Positions 1-9,700 of a stretch of DNA of 64,000 nt are shown here, piece by piece. Source of the stretch: Mycobacterium sp. 3519A (lineage in GTDB: Bacteria > Actinomycetota > Actinomycetes > Mycobacteriales > Mycobacteriaceae); contig NZ_OESG01000014.1 of the NCBI RefSeq assembly GCF_900240945.1, positions 1,470,015 through 1,534,014 of the forward strand, in the 5' to 3' direction. How positions within the stretch are numbered: position 1 is the first letter of the stretch; every line of letters starts with the position of its first letter. A model generated the notes under the pieces. The model did no database searches, was not told the DNA's origin, and was given only the letters and a program-made list of their open reading frames with translations. A program made the position numbers and the translations under genes.

Positions 1-235
1 CGACGTGTGGGAATGGACGTCGTCACCGCTGCGGCCATGGCCGGGTTTCACCCCGATGCTCTACGAGCAGTATTCGCAACCGTTCTTCGAAGGCTCCGGG
101 GCCGGCGACTACAAGGTGTTGCGCGGGGGATCGTGGGCCGTCGCGCCCGGCATCATGCGGCCGAGCTTCCGCAACTGGGATCACCCGTTCCGGCGGCAGA
201 TCTTCTCGGGCGTGCGGCTGGCCTGGGACGCTTGA
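1..235 (+). CDS. egtB: EgtB, hercynine sulfoxide synthase, C-terminal end (partial)
   Basis: The 5' part lies outside the window. The 77 or so visible codons carry the C-terminal end of a formylglycine-generating-enzyme (sulfatase-modifying) fold, with the typical VWEWTSSP start, the RGGSW motif and an [16 protein letters not shown] tail. EgtB is the non-haem iron enzyme that joins gamma-glutamylcysteine to hercynine with oxygen in ergothioneine synthesis. Identity rests on this tail plus the egtC-egtD-egtE genes that follow directly. The TGA stop overlaps the egtC ATG (TGATG), so the genes are translationally coupled. The catalytic iron-binding DinB-like domain is not visible. Confidence 0.93.
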   Translation, partial: DVWEWTSSPLRPWPGFTPMLYEQYSQPFFEGSGAGDYKVLRGGSWAVAPGIMRPSFRNWDHPFRRQIFSGVRLAWDA

Positions 236-939
236 TGTGCCGTCATCTGGGCTGGCTCGGTGAACCGCGATCCATCGCGTCGCTGGTGCTCGAACCGCCG
301 TCGGGGCTGCTGGTTCAGTCGTACGCGCCGCGGCGGCAGAAGCACGGCCTGATGAACGCCGACGGGTGGGGCGTCGGCTTCTTCTCGCCTAGTGTGCCTA
401 CCGGCACGCCCTGCCGGTGGCGCAGTGCCGCACCGCTGTGGGGTGATGCCTCGTTCGCATCCGTCGCGCCCGCGTTGGTCAGCGAATGCGTTGTGGCCGC
501 GGTACGTTCGGCCAGCATCGGCATGCCGATCGAACCGTCGGCGGCGGCGCCGTTCAGCGACGGCCAGTGGCTGCTGTCGCACAACGGGCTGGTGGACCGC
601 GGCGTGCTGCCGTTGTCCCGGCAGGCGGAGTCCACCGTCGACAGCGCCCTGCTGGCCGCGCTGATCTTCGACCGCGGCCTCGATGCGCTCGGTGACACCA
701 TCGTCGAGGTGGCAGCCGCCGACCCCAACGCCCGACTGAACATCTTGGCCGCCAACGGATCTCAACTTCGGGCCACCACGTGGGGCGACACCCTGTCGGT
801 GTTGCGCCAAGCCGACGGTGTGGTGCTGGCCAGCGAACCGTACGACGACAACCCCGACTGGCAGGAGATTCCAGACCGCCACCTCGTGGTGGTCGACGGC
901 ACTGCAGTCGACCTGATCCCGCTGAAAGGATCCCCATGA
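235..939 (+). CDS. egtC: EgtC, gamma-glutamyl-hercynylcysteine sulfoxide amidohydrolase
   Basis: This 234-residue class II glutamine-amidotransferase-fold protein removes the gamma-glutamyl group from the ergothioneine intermediate. The ATG at 235 was chosen because it puts Cys2 (MCRHLGWLG) at the N-terminus, the nucleophile of Ntn hydrolases; an upstream in-frame ATG would bury it. The conserved [10 protein letters not shown] stretch (about residues 40-49) and the LSHNGLVD motif (about 117-124) line the glutamine site in this family. It overlaps egtB by one base and egtD by four, consistent with one egt operon. Confidence 0.95.
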   Translation: MCRHLGWLGEPRSIASLVLEPPSGLLVQSYAPRRQKHGLMNADGWGVGFFSPSVPTGTPCRWRSAAPLWGDASFASVAPALVSECVVAAVRSASIGMPIEPSAAAPFSDGQWLLSHNGLVDRGVLPLSRQAESTVDSALLAALIFDRGLDALGDTIVEVAAADPNARLNILAANGSQLRATTWGDTLSVLRQADGVVLASEPYDDNPDWQEIPDRHLVVVDGTAVDLIPLKGSP

Positions 940-1901
940 CCATCTCGCTGTCCAACTACCTGGCCGCAGACTCCGCAGCGCGGGCGCTGCGGCAAGACGT
1001 CCGCGACGGGTTGACGAAGACGCCGAAATCGTTGCCGCCCAAATGGTTCTACGATTCCGTCGGCAGCGACTTGTTCGACCTGATCACCCGGCTACCCGAG
1101 TACTACCCGACGCGCGCGGAGGCGCAGATCCTGCGAACCGCATCGACCGAGATCGCCGACGCATCGGGCGCCGACACCCTGGTCGAACTGGGCAGCGGCA
1201 CATCGGAGAAAACCAGGCTGCTGCTGAACGCGTTGCACGAGCGCGGATCCCTGCGCAGATTCATCCCTTTCGACGTCGACGCGGGAGTCCTCACCGCGGC
1301 GGGTTCCGCGATCCAACGCGAGTATCCCGGCGTCGAAATCGAGGCCGTATGCGGCGATTTCGAAGAACATCTCGGCAAGATCCCGCGCGTCGGCCGCCGG
1401 TTGGTGGTGTTCCTCGGTTCGACCATCGGCAACCTGACGCGCGGCCCGCGATCCCAGTTCCTGTCCACGCTGTCGGAGACATTGCAGCCGGGTGACAGCC
1501 TGCTGCTGGGCACCGACCTCGTAAAGGACGTCGACAGGCTGGTCCGCGCGTACGACGACAGCGCCGGGGTCACCGCGAAGTTCAACCGCAATGTGCTGGC
1601 CGTCGTCAACCGGGAACTGCACGCCGACTTCGACCTTGACGCGTTCGAGCACGTGGCCAAGTGGAACGCCGAGGAAGAGCGCATCGAAATGTGGCTGCGC
1701 GCCGCCACCGCGCAGCGAGTGCGCATCGCGGACCTGGACCTGACCGTGGACTTCGCCGCGCGGGAGGAGATGCTCACCGAGGTGTCGTGCAAGTTCCGAC
1801 CCGAGGGTGTCGAATCCGAACTGGCCGCCGCGGGCCTGCGCAGAACCCACTGGTGGACCGATCCGGCGGGCGACTTCGGGCTGTCGCTGTCGACCAGATG
1901 A
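936..1901 (+). CDS. egtD: EgtD, histidine N-alpha-methyltransferase
   Basis: EgtD trimethylates L-histidine to hercynine using S-adenosylmethionine, the first committed step of ergothioneine synthesis. The product is 321 residues, the usual length. The SAM-binding [10 protein letters not shown] motif is at about residues 84-93. The histidine-site residues expected in the family are present: Tyr56 in YYPTRAE and Asn166 in FLGSTIGNL. The start is the ATG at 936, which overlaps the egtC stop as ATGA and gives the family N-terminus MTISLSNYL. No intact or broken second copy is seen. Confidence 0.96.
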   Translation: MTISLSNYLAADSAARALRQDVRDGLTKTPKSLPPKWFYDSVGSDLFDLITRLPEYYPTRAEAQILRTASTEIADASGADTLVELGSGTSEKTRLLLNALHERGSLRRFIPFDVDAGVLTAAGSAIQREYPGVEIEAVCGDFEEHLGKIPRVGRRLVVFLGSTIGNLTRGPRSQFLSTLSETLQPGDSLLLGTDLVKDVDRLVRAYDDSAGVTAKFNRNVLAVVNRELHADFDLDAFEHVAKWNAEEERIEMWLRAATAQRVRIADLDLTVDFAAREEMLTEVSCKFRPEGVESELAAAGLRRTHWWTDPAGDFGLSLSTR

Positions 1902-3022
1902 CCCTCGCCGATCAGTGGCGGACGGCCAGGCCGAAGGTCGCCGGACTGCACCTCGACAGCGGCGCGTGCTCCCGGCAGAGTCTCGCGGTGATCGATGCGG
2001 CCACACAGCACGCCAGACATGAAGCGGAGGTGGGCGGGTACGTCGCCGCCGAGGCAGCGGCGCCGGTGCTCGACGCGGGCCGCGCGGCCATCGGCGCACT
2101 GACCGCTATGCGCGCCGCCGACGTGGTGTTCACCAGCGGTGCCAACAGTGCGTTGGATCTGCTGCTCAGCAGTTGGCCGGGCGAGCGCACGCTGGCCTGC
2201 CTGCCCGGCGAGTACGGCCCGAACCTTGCCGTGATGGCCGCCAACGGGTTTGACGTCACCGCGCTGCCCGCCGACGAACTCGGCAGGCTCGCCGTCGACG
2301 ACGCCGCCCGGCAGTTGGCGGACAACCCGCCTGCGTTGGTGCATCTGACACCGCTGGCCAGCCACCGCGGCCTGGCTCAACCGCTGGCGCGGATGGCCGA
2401 CGTGTGCCGCGACCTGGGTGTGCCGCTGGTCGTCGACGCCGCGCAGGCGTTCGGGCATCTCGACTGTGCGGTGGGCGCAACGGCTGTCTACAGCTCATCG
2501 CGCAAGTGGATCGCAGGCCCGCGCGGCGTCGGAATGCTTGCCGTCGCACCGGAACTGGCTCAGCGGCTGCGGCCGCGGCTGCCACCGCCGGAGTGGAACC
2601 TGCCGATACCGGTGCTGCAGCGCCTCGACCACGCTGAGACGAATGTCGCTGCGCGCATTGGCTATTCGGTGGCGCTGGGTGAACACCTTGCCATCGGGCC
2701 ACAGCGCATCCGCGATGAGTTGGCGCGCGTCGGCCGGATGACGCGCACCGTGCTGGCCGACGTCAAAGGCTGGCGGGTGGTCGAGCCGGTCGACGAGCCC
2801 ACCGCGATCACCACGTTGGCGCCCTGCGACGGCGCCGATCCGCAGCGGGTGCGGTCGTGGCTGATCGCAGAGCGGGCGATCGTCACCACCAACGCGGAAG
2901 TGCAGCGCGCGCCGTTCGAGATGACGGCACCGGTGCTGCGGGTGTCCCCGCACGTCGACGCCACCGCCGAGGATCTCGAGCAATTCGCCGAGGCGCTGGC
3001 CGCGGCCACCGCGCAGGTGTGA
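1898..3022 (+). CDS. egtE: EgtE, PLP-dependent C-S lyase
   Basis: EgtE is a fold-type I aminotransferase-like enzyme that cleaves hercynylcysteine sulfoxide to give ergothioneine. The 374-residue product has the class V aminotransferase layout. Lys203 in [12 protein letters not shown] is the likely pyridoxal phosphate lysine and Asp180 in [10 protein letters not shown] the cofactor-ring aspartate. The ATG at 1898 overlaps the egtD stop by four bases. It ends the egt operon; the convergent methyltransferase gene starts its 3' end at the next base, so no intergenic terminator is visible. Confidence 0.93.
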   Translation: MTLADQWRTARPKVAGLHLDSGACSRQSLAVIDAATQHARHEAEVGGYVAAEAAAPVLDAGRAAIGALTAMRAADVVFTSGANSALDLLLSSWPGERTLACLPGEYGPNLAVMAANGFDVTALPADELGRLAVDDAARQLADNPPALVHLTPLASHRGLAQPLARMADVCRDLGVPLVVDAAQAFGHLDCAVGATAVYSSSRKWIAGPRGVGMLAVAPELAQRLRPRLPPPEWNLPIPVLQRLDHAETNVAARIGYSVALGEHLAIGPQRIRDELARVGRMTRTVLADVKGWRVVEPVDEPTAITTLAPCDGADPQRVRSWLIAERAIVTTNAEVQRAPFEMTAPVLRVSPHVDATAEDLEQFAEALAAATAQV

Positions 3023-3703
3023 CTAATCGCCCTTGTGGGCGGTCAACAAGAACGCGGGGAACTTGATCCGGCCCTTGTCGTCGGTCGGGTGGACCGGCAT
3101 CTCGAAAGGCGCGTCGGGCACCTCGATCGCATTGGCGTGAATGGCGGCCCGCCGGATGTCGTCGATCTGCCAGTATTGCGAAACCGCCTCGCGCAGTTCG
3201 TCTTCGTCGACCTCGTGCGGCTTCGGTTCCATCTCGGTGGGGAACGCGCCCTTGGCGAACACCAGGATGAAGAAGGAGGCGCCGGGGGCGGCGGCCTTGT
3301 GCACCGAACGCAGGTAACCTTCGCGGCCCTCGACCGGCAGTGAGTGGAACAGCGTGCTGTCGATGACCGTGTTGAAGCGGCCGTCGAATCCGGTGAAATC
3401 GGTGATATCGGCCTGCACGAACGTCGCACTGATCAGCCCCCGCTCCTGCGCGGCGGCGGTGGCGGCGGCGATCGCGGTCGGGCTGAGGTCGACGCCCACC
3501 ACCGTGTAACCGTCGGCGGCCAAGGCCAGTGACAACTCCGCGTGCCCACAGCCGGCGTCGAGCACATCGCTGCGGAACTTGCCCTCGCGGTGCAGCGCGG
3601 CCAATTCGGGCTGTGGCTCACCGATGTTCCACGGCGGCGGCCCCGTGAACGCTCCCTCCTGCCGATACACGCCGTCCCAATCCATCACGTCGTCAGAAGT
3701 CAT
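3023..3703 (-). CDS. Class I SAM-dependent methyltransferase (Rv3699-like)
   Basis: This 226-residue protein has a Rossmann-fold methyltransferase core: VLDAGCGHAELS (motif I, about residues 47-58), VVGVDLSPTA (motif II) and the TFVQADITDF acidic stretch. The substrate is unknown. The opening WDGVYRQ with PPPWNIGEPQPE resembles small-molecule or thiopurine-type methyltransferases of actinobacteria. The ATG at 3703 gives MTSDDVMDWD; an upstream ATG would add eight residues. It abuts egtE tail to tail and lies just after the glutamate-cysteine-ligase-like gene on the same strand, the arrangement remembered for the H37Rv egt locus. A role in thiol metabolism is only suggested by position. Confidence 0.82.
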   Translation of the reverse strand: MTSDDVMDWDGVYRQEGAFTGPPPWNIGEPQPELAALHREGKFRSDVLDAGCGHAELSLALAADGYTVVGVDLSPTAIAAATAAAQERGLISATFVQADITDFTGFDGRFNTVIDSTLFHSLPVEGREGYLRSVHKAAAPGASFFILVFAKGAFPTEMEPKPHEVDEDELREAVSQYWQIDDIRRAAIHANAIEVPDAPFEMPVHPTDDKGRIKFPAFLLTAHKGD

Positions 3704-3713
3704 GGCGACCAAT

Positions 3714-5192
3714 CTAGTCGGGGCCATCCCAGGTGTGGACCGGCTCGTTGCTGTGCATCCGCTCGCAGTACAGCCGCAGCATCTCGGCCAGCGCCTTGGG
3801 GCGCGTCATCCCCCGTTCCTGCAACGCGTGCACGGTGGACACCTGCCAGACCGCGCCGTTGCGACCGGTTTTGGCGCGGCCCTCGATGACCCCGAGATAG
3901 CGATCGCGCACATCGCCGGACACCTCCCAGCGTCGCAGGCCCTCATCTGCCATCGGTAAGAGTTTGCGCAACACCAACTCGTCGGGCGTGACCTCACCCA
4001 AGCCGGGCCAATACAGCCTGGCCTCCATGCCGTGCTGTGCGGCGGCGACGAAATTATGGTGTGCCGCAGCGAAACTCATCTTCGTCCACAGCGGCCGGTC
4101 TTCTTCGGACAGCGTCCGCAGCATGCCGTAGTAGAACGCCGCGCTCGCCATCATGTCCACCACGGTCGGCCCTGCGGGCAGCACGCGATTCTCCACCCGC
4201 AGATGCGGCTTGCCGTCCACCACGTCGTACACCGGCCGGTTCCACCGCCAGACCGTGCCGTTGTGCAACCTCAGCTCGGCCAGTTGCGGTGTGCGGCCCT
4301 CGGCGAGCACGGCGACCGGATCCTCGTCCGACAGTTCGGGAAGCAGCGACGGGAAGTACCGGACGTTCTCCTCGAACAGGTCGAAGATCGACGTGATCCA
4401 CCGCTCGCCGAACCAGACCCGCGGGCGCACGCCCTGTGACTTCAGTTCGTCCGGCCGGGTGTCGGTGGCCTGCGTGAACAGCTCGATTCGGGTTTCCGGC
4501 CACAGTTGGTGACCAAAGAAGTACGGCGAGTTGGCGCCGAGCGCCAGTTGCGGGCCCGCCAGCACCTGAGCCGCGTTCCAGTTGTCGGCGAAATCGGCGG
4601 GGGAGACCTGCAGATGCAGTTGCATGCTGGTGCACGCCGATTCGGGGGCGATCGACGCCAGTTGCAGGCTCAGCCGCTCCGGGCCCTCGATGTCGATCAG
4701 AATGTCCTCGCCGCGGGCGGTGAAGATGGAGTTCTCCAGCGCCTGATAACGGGTCGACTCGCTCATCCAGCCGCCCGCCAGATGTTCGGGCATCAGCGTG
4801 GGCAGGATCCCGATCATCACGATGTGCGCGCCGTTGGAGTTCGCCTTCGCCTCGGCGGCGTTCAGGCTGGCCCGCACATCGGATTCCAATTCGAGCGCGG
4901 CGCGACCGGGCAGTCGTCGCGGCGGCACGTTGAATTCGATGTTGTAGGCGCCCAATTCGGTCTGATAGGCCGGGTCGGCGATCGACGCGAGTACCTCCTG
5001 ATTGCTCATCGCCGGCTGGTACTCGGCGTCGACGAGGTTGCACTCGATCTCCATACCGGTCAGCGGCCGGTCGAATTCGAAGCTGGACTGGGCCAGCATC
5101 GTCTCGAACACGTCGAGGCACAGCTGCACCTTGCGCCGGTACTCCCGCCGCTGTGCGCGAGAAAAGTCGGTCTGCTTCACCTCTTCGCCCAC
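3714..5192 (-). CDS. Glutamate-cysteine-ligase-like protein (Rv3698-like)
   Basis: The 492-residue product resembles the GCS2/YbdK type of carboxylate-amine ligases. It has an N-terminal TGMEIECNLVD motif, which in this family supplies metal and ATP ligands, an EFNVPPR segment, and the AACTSMQLHLQ-like region. It starts at GTG 5192. It lies beside the ergothioneine genes, whose first enzyme, EgtA, is also a glutamate-cysteine ligase, but this protein is much longer than EgtA and its substrate is not established. It ends ten bases before the methyltransferase start, so the two probably form one transcript. Confidence 0.8.
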   Translation of the reverse strand: MGEEVKQTDFSRAQRREYRRKVQLCLDVFETMLAQSSFEFDRPLTGMEIECNLVDAEYQPAMSNQEVLASIADPAYQTELGAYNIEFNVPPRRLPGRAALELESDVRASLNAAEAKANSNGAHIVMIGILPTLMPEHLAGGWMSESTRYQALENSIFTARGEDILIDIEGPERLSLQLASIAPESACTSMQLHLQVSPADFADNWNAAQVLAGPQLALGANSPYFFGHQLWPETRIELFTQATDTRPDELKSQGVRPRVWFGERWITSIFDLFEENVRYFPSLLPELSDEDPVAVLAEGRTPQLAELRLHNGTVWRWNRPVYDVVDGKPHLRVENRVLPAGPTVVDMMASAAFYYGMLRTLSEEDRPLWTKMSFAAAHHNFVAAAQHGMEARLYWPGLGEVTPDELVLRKLLPMADEGLRRWEVSGDVRDRYLGVIEGRAKTGRNGAVWQVSTVHALQERGMTRPKALAEMLRLYCERMHSNEPVHTWDGPD

Positions 5193-5272
5193 AACGCCGA
5201 TGGTTCAGCGTTGGTGACGACCGCGCAAGCAAATCGCCGCATAAACCCGCAACTGCCGGGTAGTCCGTCGCG

Positions 5273-6073
5273 ATGGACATCACGGTGACCTTCATCGGCA
5301 ACGCCACCACGCTCATCTCGGTCCCCGGCATCAACCTGCTGACCGACCCGAACTTCCTGCACCGGGGCCAGCACGCTTACCTGGGTTACGGGTTGGTCTC
5401 CAAGCGGCGCCACGGACCGGCCATGGACATCGGTGACCTGCCCGTGCTGGACGGGGTTGTGCTCTCACACATGCACGGCGACCATTGGGACCGGGTGTCG
5501 CAGCGTCGCCTGGACCACGCGCTGCCCATCTTGACGACTCCGCACGCGGCCAAGCGGCTGGCACGCCGCGGCTTCGGCCGCCCGCTCGGGTTGGCCACGT
5601 GGCAGAGCCACGAGATCGTGAAGGGCAGAACCAGCGTCACCGTCACGGCGCTGCCGGGCAGACACGCGCCGACCCCGGTGGACAGGCTGCTGCCGCCAGT
5701 GATGGGCAGCATGCTGGAATTCGCCGACGGTTCGGCGCGACGGCGCATCTACGTCTCCGGCGACACCCTGTTGGTCGACGAATTACGGGAAATCCCAGTG
5801 CGTTTCGAATCGATAGACGTTGGTGTACTGCACCTCGGTGGCACCCGGCTGCCGTTCGGGAAACATCTGCCGTTCGGTCTCACGGTCACCATGGACGGTC
5901 GACAGGGAGCGGACCTGGTCGAACTGCTCGCCGTGCCGAGGATGATCCCGGTGCACTTCGACGACTACGGCGTCTTCGCATCGCCGCTGTCGGACTTCAC
6001 CGACGAGATGAAGCGACGCGGGTTGGCCGACCGCGTCATCGAACTCGAGCGCGGATCTTCGGTCACGATCTAG
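5273..6073 (+). CDS. Metallo-beta-lactamase-fold hydrolase (UlaG/NAPE-PLD type)
   Basis: A 266-residue hydrolase with the metal-binding HMHGDHWD motif (about residues 64-71), a later YVSGDTLL aspartate motif and IPVHFDDYG near the C-terminus. The opening ITVTFIGNATTLI with LLTDPNF is typical of the UlaG/RomA-like branch, which acts on lactones, lipids or phosphodiesters. The true substrate cannot be read from sequence. It is divergent from the glutamate-cysteine-ligase-like gene, with about 80 bases between starts, and its 3' end overlaps the convergent methyltransferase gene by 11 bases. Confidence 0.85.
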   Translation: MDITVTFIGNATTLISVPGINLLTDPNFLHRGQHAYLGYGLVSKRRHGPAMDIGDLPVLDGVVLSHMHGDHWDRVSQRRLDHALPILTTPHAAKRLARRGFGRPLGLATWQSHEIVKGRTSVTVTALPGRHAPTPVDRLLPPVMGSMLEFADGSARRRIYVSGDTLLVDELREIPVRFESIDVGVLHLGGTRLPFGKHLPFGLTVTMDGRQGADLVELLAVPRMIPVHFDDYGVFASPLSDFTDEMKRRGLADRVIELERGSSVTI

Positions 6074-6833
6074 TGGCCACCGCGACCTGCGGGCTCATCA
6101 GGCCGCCGCGCAGTTGCACCTCGATGGCCGGGTCGGCGTGTGCGGCCAATGCGCGCAGCGCAGACGGGCTGTAGCAGCGCAGCGAGCTGATGACGCCGTC
6201 GTGCAAAAACGGCACCAGCGGCGCCAGCGGAAGCATGGTCGCCAACCGGATCAGGTGCAGCGGCGCCGGCGGCCGCGGCAGGTCGATGATCACCAGTTTG
6301 TCGGCCACCCGCGTGCCTTCGGCGAACACCCGCGAGGCCGCCGCGGGCGCCAGATGATGGAACGAGAACGCGAACACCGCCAGGTCGAACTGCCGGTCTG
6401 CGGCATCGATGGCGGTCGCGTCCATCTCCCGCACGACAGCCCTGGGATGATCGCCGAGGTCGCCAGCCTCGATCGCCGCGACCGACTGCTTCTCCACATC
6501 GGTGACGGTCAGCTGCGCCGTCGGGTGCCAGTCGAGCAGTTTGCGGGACAGTCCACCGTGGCCGGAGCCCAGCTCCAGGATCTTCGGGTCGGGCACGTCG
6601 GCCACCTCGTCGAGCACGATCTTCGCGAACCTGTCGGTGTTGCCGAAGAATTCGCCCGTCCACTCCAGCGCGCGGATCACACTGCGCTTACGTGCGGCGT
6701 CCGCAGGGAGATCGGAGTCGCGGTCGAGATATTCTCCGACGTTCGTCTGCAGCAGCCGGTCGAGGCAGGAGGCGTCCGGGCCGCCCCTGGGCATGCGGTC
6801 AATGTCCAATGTCTGCGAAGCCACGTAGACCAT
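6063..6833 (-). CDS. Class I SAM-dependent methyltransferase
   Basis: The 256-residue product has a clear SAM-binding core, ILELGSGHGGLSRKLL (motif I), LTVTDVEKQSV (motif II) and FDLAVFAFSFHHL (motif IV). The C-terminal third is hydrophobic (LIRLATMLPLAPLVPFL), suggesting a lipophilic substrate or membrane contact. The start is uncertain: ATG 6833 is preferred because the longer reading from 6869 would begin three bases from the glpK start on the other strand; ATG 6794 is also possible. No Shine-Dalgarno site decides this. Function unknown. Confidence 0.75.
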   Translation of the reverse strand: MVYVASQTLDIDRMPRGGPDASCLDRLLQTNVGEYLDRDSDLPADAARKRSVIRALEWTGEFFGNTDRFAKIVLDEVADVPDPKILELGSGHGGLSRKLLDWHPTAQLTVTDVEKQSVAAIEAGDLGDHPRAVVREMDATAIDAADRQFDLAVFAFSFHHLAPAAASRVFAEGTRVADKLVIIDLPRPPAPLHLIRLATMLPLAPLVPFLHDGVISSLRCYSPSALRALAAHADPAIEVQLRGGLMSPQVAVATRS

Positions 6834-6871
6834 GATGGTCGATTGGAGCAGCCGGAGAAGGGAGCGCATGG

Positions 6872-8389
6872 GTGGCGGAGTTCGTAGCGGCCATTGACCA
6901 GGGCACGACCAGCACGCGGTGCATGATCTTCGACCACGACGGCGCCGAGGTCGGCCGCCATCAACTCGAACACGAGCAGATTCTGCCCAAGGCCGGCTGG
7001 GTCGAGCACAACCCGGTGGAGATCTGGGAGCGGACCGCGTCGGTGATCCAGTCGGCGCTGAACAAGACGAAGCTGTCGACGACCGATCTGGCCGCCCTCG
7101 GCATCACCAACCAGCGGGAGACCGCGCTGGTGTGGAATCGGCGCACCGGGCGCCCGTACTACAACGCGATCGTCTGGCAGGACACCCGCACCGATCGCAT
7201 CGCCTCCGCACTGGACCGCGACGGCCGCGGCGACGTCATCCGACGTAAGGCGGGCCTGCCCCCCGCCACATACTTCTCGGCGGGCAAAGTGCAGTGGATC
7301 CTGGAGAACGTCGACGGTGTGCGTGCCGACGCGGAAAAAGGCGACGCGCTGTTCGGCACGCCCGACAGCTGGGTGCTGTGGAACCTCACCGGAGGGCCTC
7401 GCGGCGGCGTGCATGTCACCGACGTGACGAACGCCAGCCGGACCATGCTGATGAATCTGGAGACCCTCGACTGGGACGACGAACTGTTGTCGTTCTTCGG
7501 GATTCCGCGTCAGATGCTGCCGGAGATCAAGGCGTCGTCGTTCCCCGAGTCGTACGGGATCACCCGCGATGACGGGGCGGTGTCGGGGCAGGTGCCGATC
7601 ACCGGAATCCTCGGCGACCAGCAGGCCGCGATGGTCGGCCAAGTATGCCTGGACGCCGGTGAAGCCAAGAACACTTACGGCACAGGCAATTTCCTGTTGC
7701 TCAACACCGGCGAGAAGATGGTGCGGTCCGAGAACGGTCTGCTGACCACGGTCTGCTACCAGTTCGCTGACGCCAAACCCGTTTACGCTCTGGAGGGTTC
7801 GATCGCGGTCACGGGTTCGGCGGTGCAGTGGCTGCGCGACCAGTTGGGCATCATCAGCGGTGCTGCGCAGAGTGAGGCGCTGGCCCGTCAGGTCGAGGAC
7901 AACGGCGGGGTGTACTTCGTGCCCGCGTTCTCCGGACTGTTCGCACCGTATTGGCGGTCGGATGCCCGCGGCGCGATCGTCGGGCTGTCGCGTTTCAACA
8001 CGAACGCCCACCTGGCACGAGCGACACTGGAGGCTATTTGCTACCAGAGCCGCGACGTCGTCGATGCAATGGAAGCGGATTCCGGTGTGCACCTTGAGGT
8101 TTTGAAGGTGGACGGCGGAATCACCGCCAACGATCTGTGCATGCAGATCCAGGCCGACGTGCTCGGGGTCGACGTGGTCAAACCTGTCGTCGCCGAGACG
8201 ACTGCGCTTGGCGCAGCCTATGCCGCGGGCCTCGCCGTCGGATTCTGGGAGAACACAGAGGATCTGCGGGCCAACTGGCAACAAGACAAGCGCTGGTCAC
8301 CCGCGTGGAGCGAGGACCAGCGCTCGACCGGTTACGCCGGTTGGCAGAAGGCCGTCCAGCGCACACTGGACTGGGTGGACGTGGACTGA
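6872..8389 (+). CDS. glpK: Glycerol kinase
   Basis: The 505-residue product matches the FGGY kinase family at full length. It phosphorylates glycerol to glycerol-3-phosphate with ATP. The phosphate-binding DQGTTSTR motif is at residues 9-16; [10 protein letters not shown] and the C-terminal [16 protein letters not shown] segment contribute to nucleotide and substrate sites. Translation starts at GTG 6872, with an AGAAGGGA ribosome-binding site about 11 bases upstream. No other glp genes adjoin it. The divergent methyltransferase leaves almost no space for a separate promoter, so glpK transcription may begin inside that gene. Confidence 0.96.
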   Translation: MAEFVAAIDQGTTSTRCMIFDHDGAEVGRHQLEHEQILPKAGWVEHNPVEIWERTASVIQSALNKTKLSTTDLAALGITNQRETALVWNRRTGRPYYNAIVWQDTRTDRIASALDRDGRGDVIRRKAGLPPATYFSAGKVQWILENVDGVRADAEKGDALFGTPDSWVLWNLTGGPRGGVHVTDVTNASRTMLMNLETLDWDDELLSFFGIPRQMLPEIKASSFPESYGITRDDGAVSGQVPITGILGDQQAAMVGQVCLDAGEAKNTYGTGNFLLLNTGEKMVRSENGLLTTVCYQFADAKPVYALEGSIAVTGSAVQWLRDQLGIISGAAQSEALARQVEDNGGVYFVPAFSGLFAPYWRSDARGAIVGLSRFNTNAHLARATLEAICYQSRDVVDAMEADSGVHLEVLKVDGGITANDLCMQIQADVLGVDVVKPVVAETTALGAAYAAGLAVGFWENTEDLRANWQQDKRWSPAWSEDQRSTGYAGWQKAVQRTLDWVDVD

Positions 8390-8393
8390 ATCG

Positions 8394-8645
8394 CTAGATG
8401 CAGGCGCCGAAAACGCAGACGCCGCCCCACGGTTCCCAACCGCCGTTCCAGCCGCCAGGTACCGGATCGCCGCGCCAACCGCGGTCGTCCCAGCCGTGTC
8501 CCCAACCATGGCCGCCATGCCACCCGTGTCCGTTGCCGTACCACGGTCCCGGGTCGGCGCTCGCGACGCCTGCGCCGAGGCCGAGTGCGCCTGCGGCGAG
8601 GCCTCCGGCGATTGCCATTGTTGCGAAAAACTTTGCGGGTTTCAT
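8394..8645 (-). CDS. Small secreted Gly/Trp-rich protein
   Basis: The 83-residue product begins with a classical signal peptide (MKPAKFFATM, an Ala/Gly/Leu core, then GVASADP with cleavage likely after ASA). The mature part is about 54 residues, rich in Gly, Trp and His with repeated GHGW units, and ends in VCVFGACI, two cysteines that could pair. An AAGGAG-type ribosome-binding site precedes the ATG. No known domain is recognised; similar tiny Gly/Trp-rich exported proteins are common in mycobacteria. It converges with glpK, four bases apart. Confidence 0.75.
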   Translation of the reverse strand: MKPAKFFATMAIAGGLAAGALGLGAGVASADPGPWYGNGHGWHGGHGWGHGWDDRGWRGDPVPGGWNGGWEPWGGVCVFGACI

Positions 8646-8697
8646 TGTTGAGCAACTCCTTCCGCGGTCTCTATCGCTAGATTAGTTAGCTAGCTTA

Positions 8698-8726
8698 AAT
8701 ATACCTTGTTGCCCATTGTCAGACAA
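8698..8726 (-). promoter_or_regulatory. Probable sigma-A promoter of the small secreted protein gene
   Basis: Read on the minus strand, TTGTCT (8726-8721) is separated by 17 bases from TATATT (8703-8698), a good housekeeping-type promoter about 50 bases before the start codon at 8645. The leader that follows is unusually AT-rich for this genome and contains two CTAG tetranucleotides (8677-8680 and 8690-8693), possibly part of an operator. Confidence 0.5.
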
Positions 8727-8770
8727 AGGGATTCAGCGTCGCGCAGTGGTTGGGTATTCCCTCGGGTGAG

Positions 8771-9643
8771 CTACGCCGCATCGTCGAGTTGGGTCCTGGT
8801 GTCGTCATCCAATTCGATTTCGGCGACCGCCGTGTTCTCTTCGAGATGCCCCACCGACGACGTGCCGGGGATCAGCAACACATTGGGCGCCACCGAAAGA
8901 GTCCATGCCAGCGCGATCTGGGCAGGGGTGCGGCCCAGCTTGGCCGCCTCACTCTGAACGGCGGGATGACCCAGCACCGGATTGTCGGCAGCAAAGGCGG
9001 ACCCGAGCGGGAAGAACGGCACGAAGGCGATGCCGCGTTCCAGGCACGCGTCGAGGACAGACTGTGACGTCCGGTCGATCAGGTTGTAGGCGTTCTGAAC
9101 GCAGACGATCTCGGTGCGTTCCAGCGCAATCTGCAAGTGCTCGAGGCTGACACTGCTCAACCCGATTCCATCGATCAGCCCGTCGTCGCGGGCCTGGATC
9201 ATCGCGGTCAACTGGGCGTCGAACAGCTCGCGGTCGACCGGGCCGATCGAGCCGGCATCGCCGGCGTGGATGCGCAGATTCACCGCGGCGAGGCGGTCGG
9301 CACCCAGGGTGCGCAGATTCTGCTCGATGTCTGCGCGCAACTCGTCGGGCTGCTGCGCGGGCAGCCACGCGCCGGTATCGTCTCGGCGCGCACCGACTTT
9401 GCTGACCAGTGCGAGATCGGCGGGGTAGGGGTGCAGCGCCTCGCGAATCAGTTGGTTGGCCACATCGGGACCGTAGAACTGCGCGGTGTCGATGTGGTTG
9501 ATACCCAACTCGATTGCCCTTCGCAGTACGGCCAGCGCCTGGTCGTGGTCGCGCGGCGGTCCGAACACACCGGGACCGGGTAGCTGCATGGCGCCGAAGC
9601 CGACGCGGCCAACTGTGTACGAGCCAATCGAGTAGGTGTCCAT
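8771..9643 (-). CDS. Aldo/keto reductase
   Basis: This 290-residue NADPH-dependent oxidoreductase has the aldo/keto reductase barrel signature. The catalytic tetrad is visible: Asp52 and Tyr58 in HIDTAQFYGP, Lys82 in LVSKVG and His126 in LRIHAG. The cofactor-binding IPGTSSVGHLEEN motif sits near the C-terminus. It most resembles the plant-pyridoxal-reductase or YajO-like actinobacterial group; the physiological carbonyl substrate is unknown. The ATG at 9643 lies just downstream of the padR gene on the same strand, separated by a strong hairpin, so it is probably transcribed on its own. Confidence 0.85.
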   Translation of the reverse strand: MDTYSIGSYTVGRVGFGAMQLPGPGVFGPPRDHDQALAVLRRAIELGINHIDTAQFYGPDVANQLIREALHPYPADLALVSKVGARRDDTGAWLPAQQPDELRADIEQNLRTLGADRLAAVNLRIHAGDAGSIGPVDRELFDAQLTAMIQARDDGLIDGIGLSSVSLEHLQIALERTEIVCVQNAYNLIDRTSQSVLDACLERGIAFVPFFPLGSAFAADNPVLGHPAVQSEAAKLGRTPAQIALAWTLSVAPNVLLIPGTSSVGHLEENTAVAEIELDDDTRTQLDDAA

Positions 9644-9647
9644 ATGT

Positions 9648-9700
9648 GAATTGTGTGCGTCGAGGAGCGCTCACCGCTCCCCGACGCGCGCAAACCGCTA
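9648..9700 (-). repeat. Hairpin repeat element, copy 1 (padR 3' end)
   Basis: This imperfect palindrome of about 53 bases starts on the minus strand with the TAG stop codon of the padR gene. It contains an inner GGAGCG/CGCTCC stem around GTGAG, flanked by CGTCG-type arms. A second element with the same plan and the same core (GAGCGCTCACCGCTC on the plus strand) ends crp at 46477-46529. It probably acts as the padR transcription terminator. Confidence 0.6.

Noticed and set aside
1103..2458. Long open frame on the minus strand across egtD/egtE (about 450 codons)
   Set aside because: It is antisense to two firmly identified enzymes, has Arg/Ser/Pro-rich improbable composition and no motif. High GC content makes such frames common.
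5240..5265. GGGTAG before the metallo-beta-lactamase-fold gene considered as a SigF promoter
   Set aside because: No GTTT-like -35 lies 15 bases upstream.
6677..8284. Long minus-strand open frame opposite glpK
   Set aside because: It is the antisense shadow of glycerol kinase, has no recognisable domain and contradicts the conserved glpK frame.
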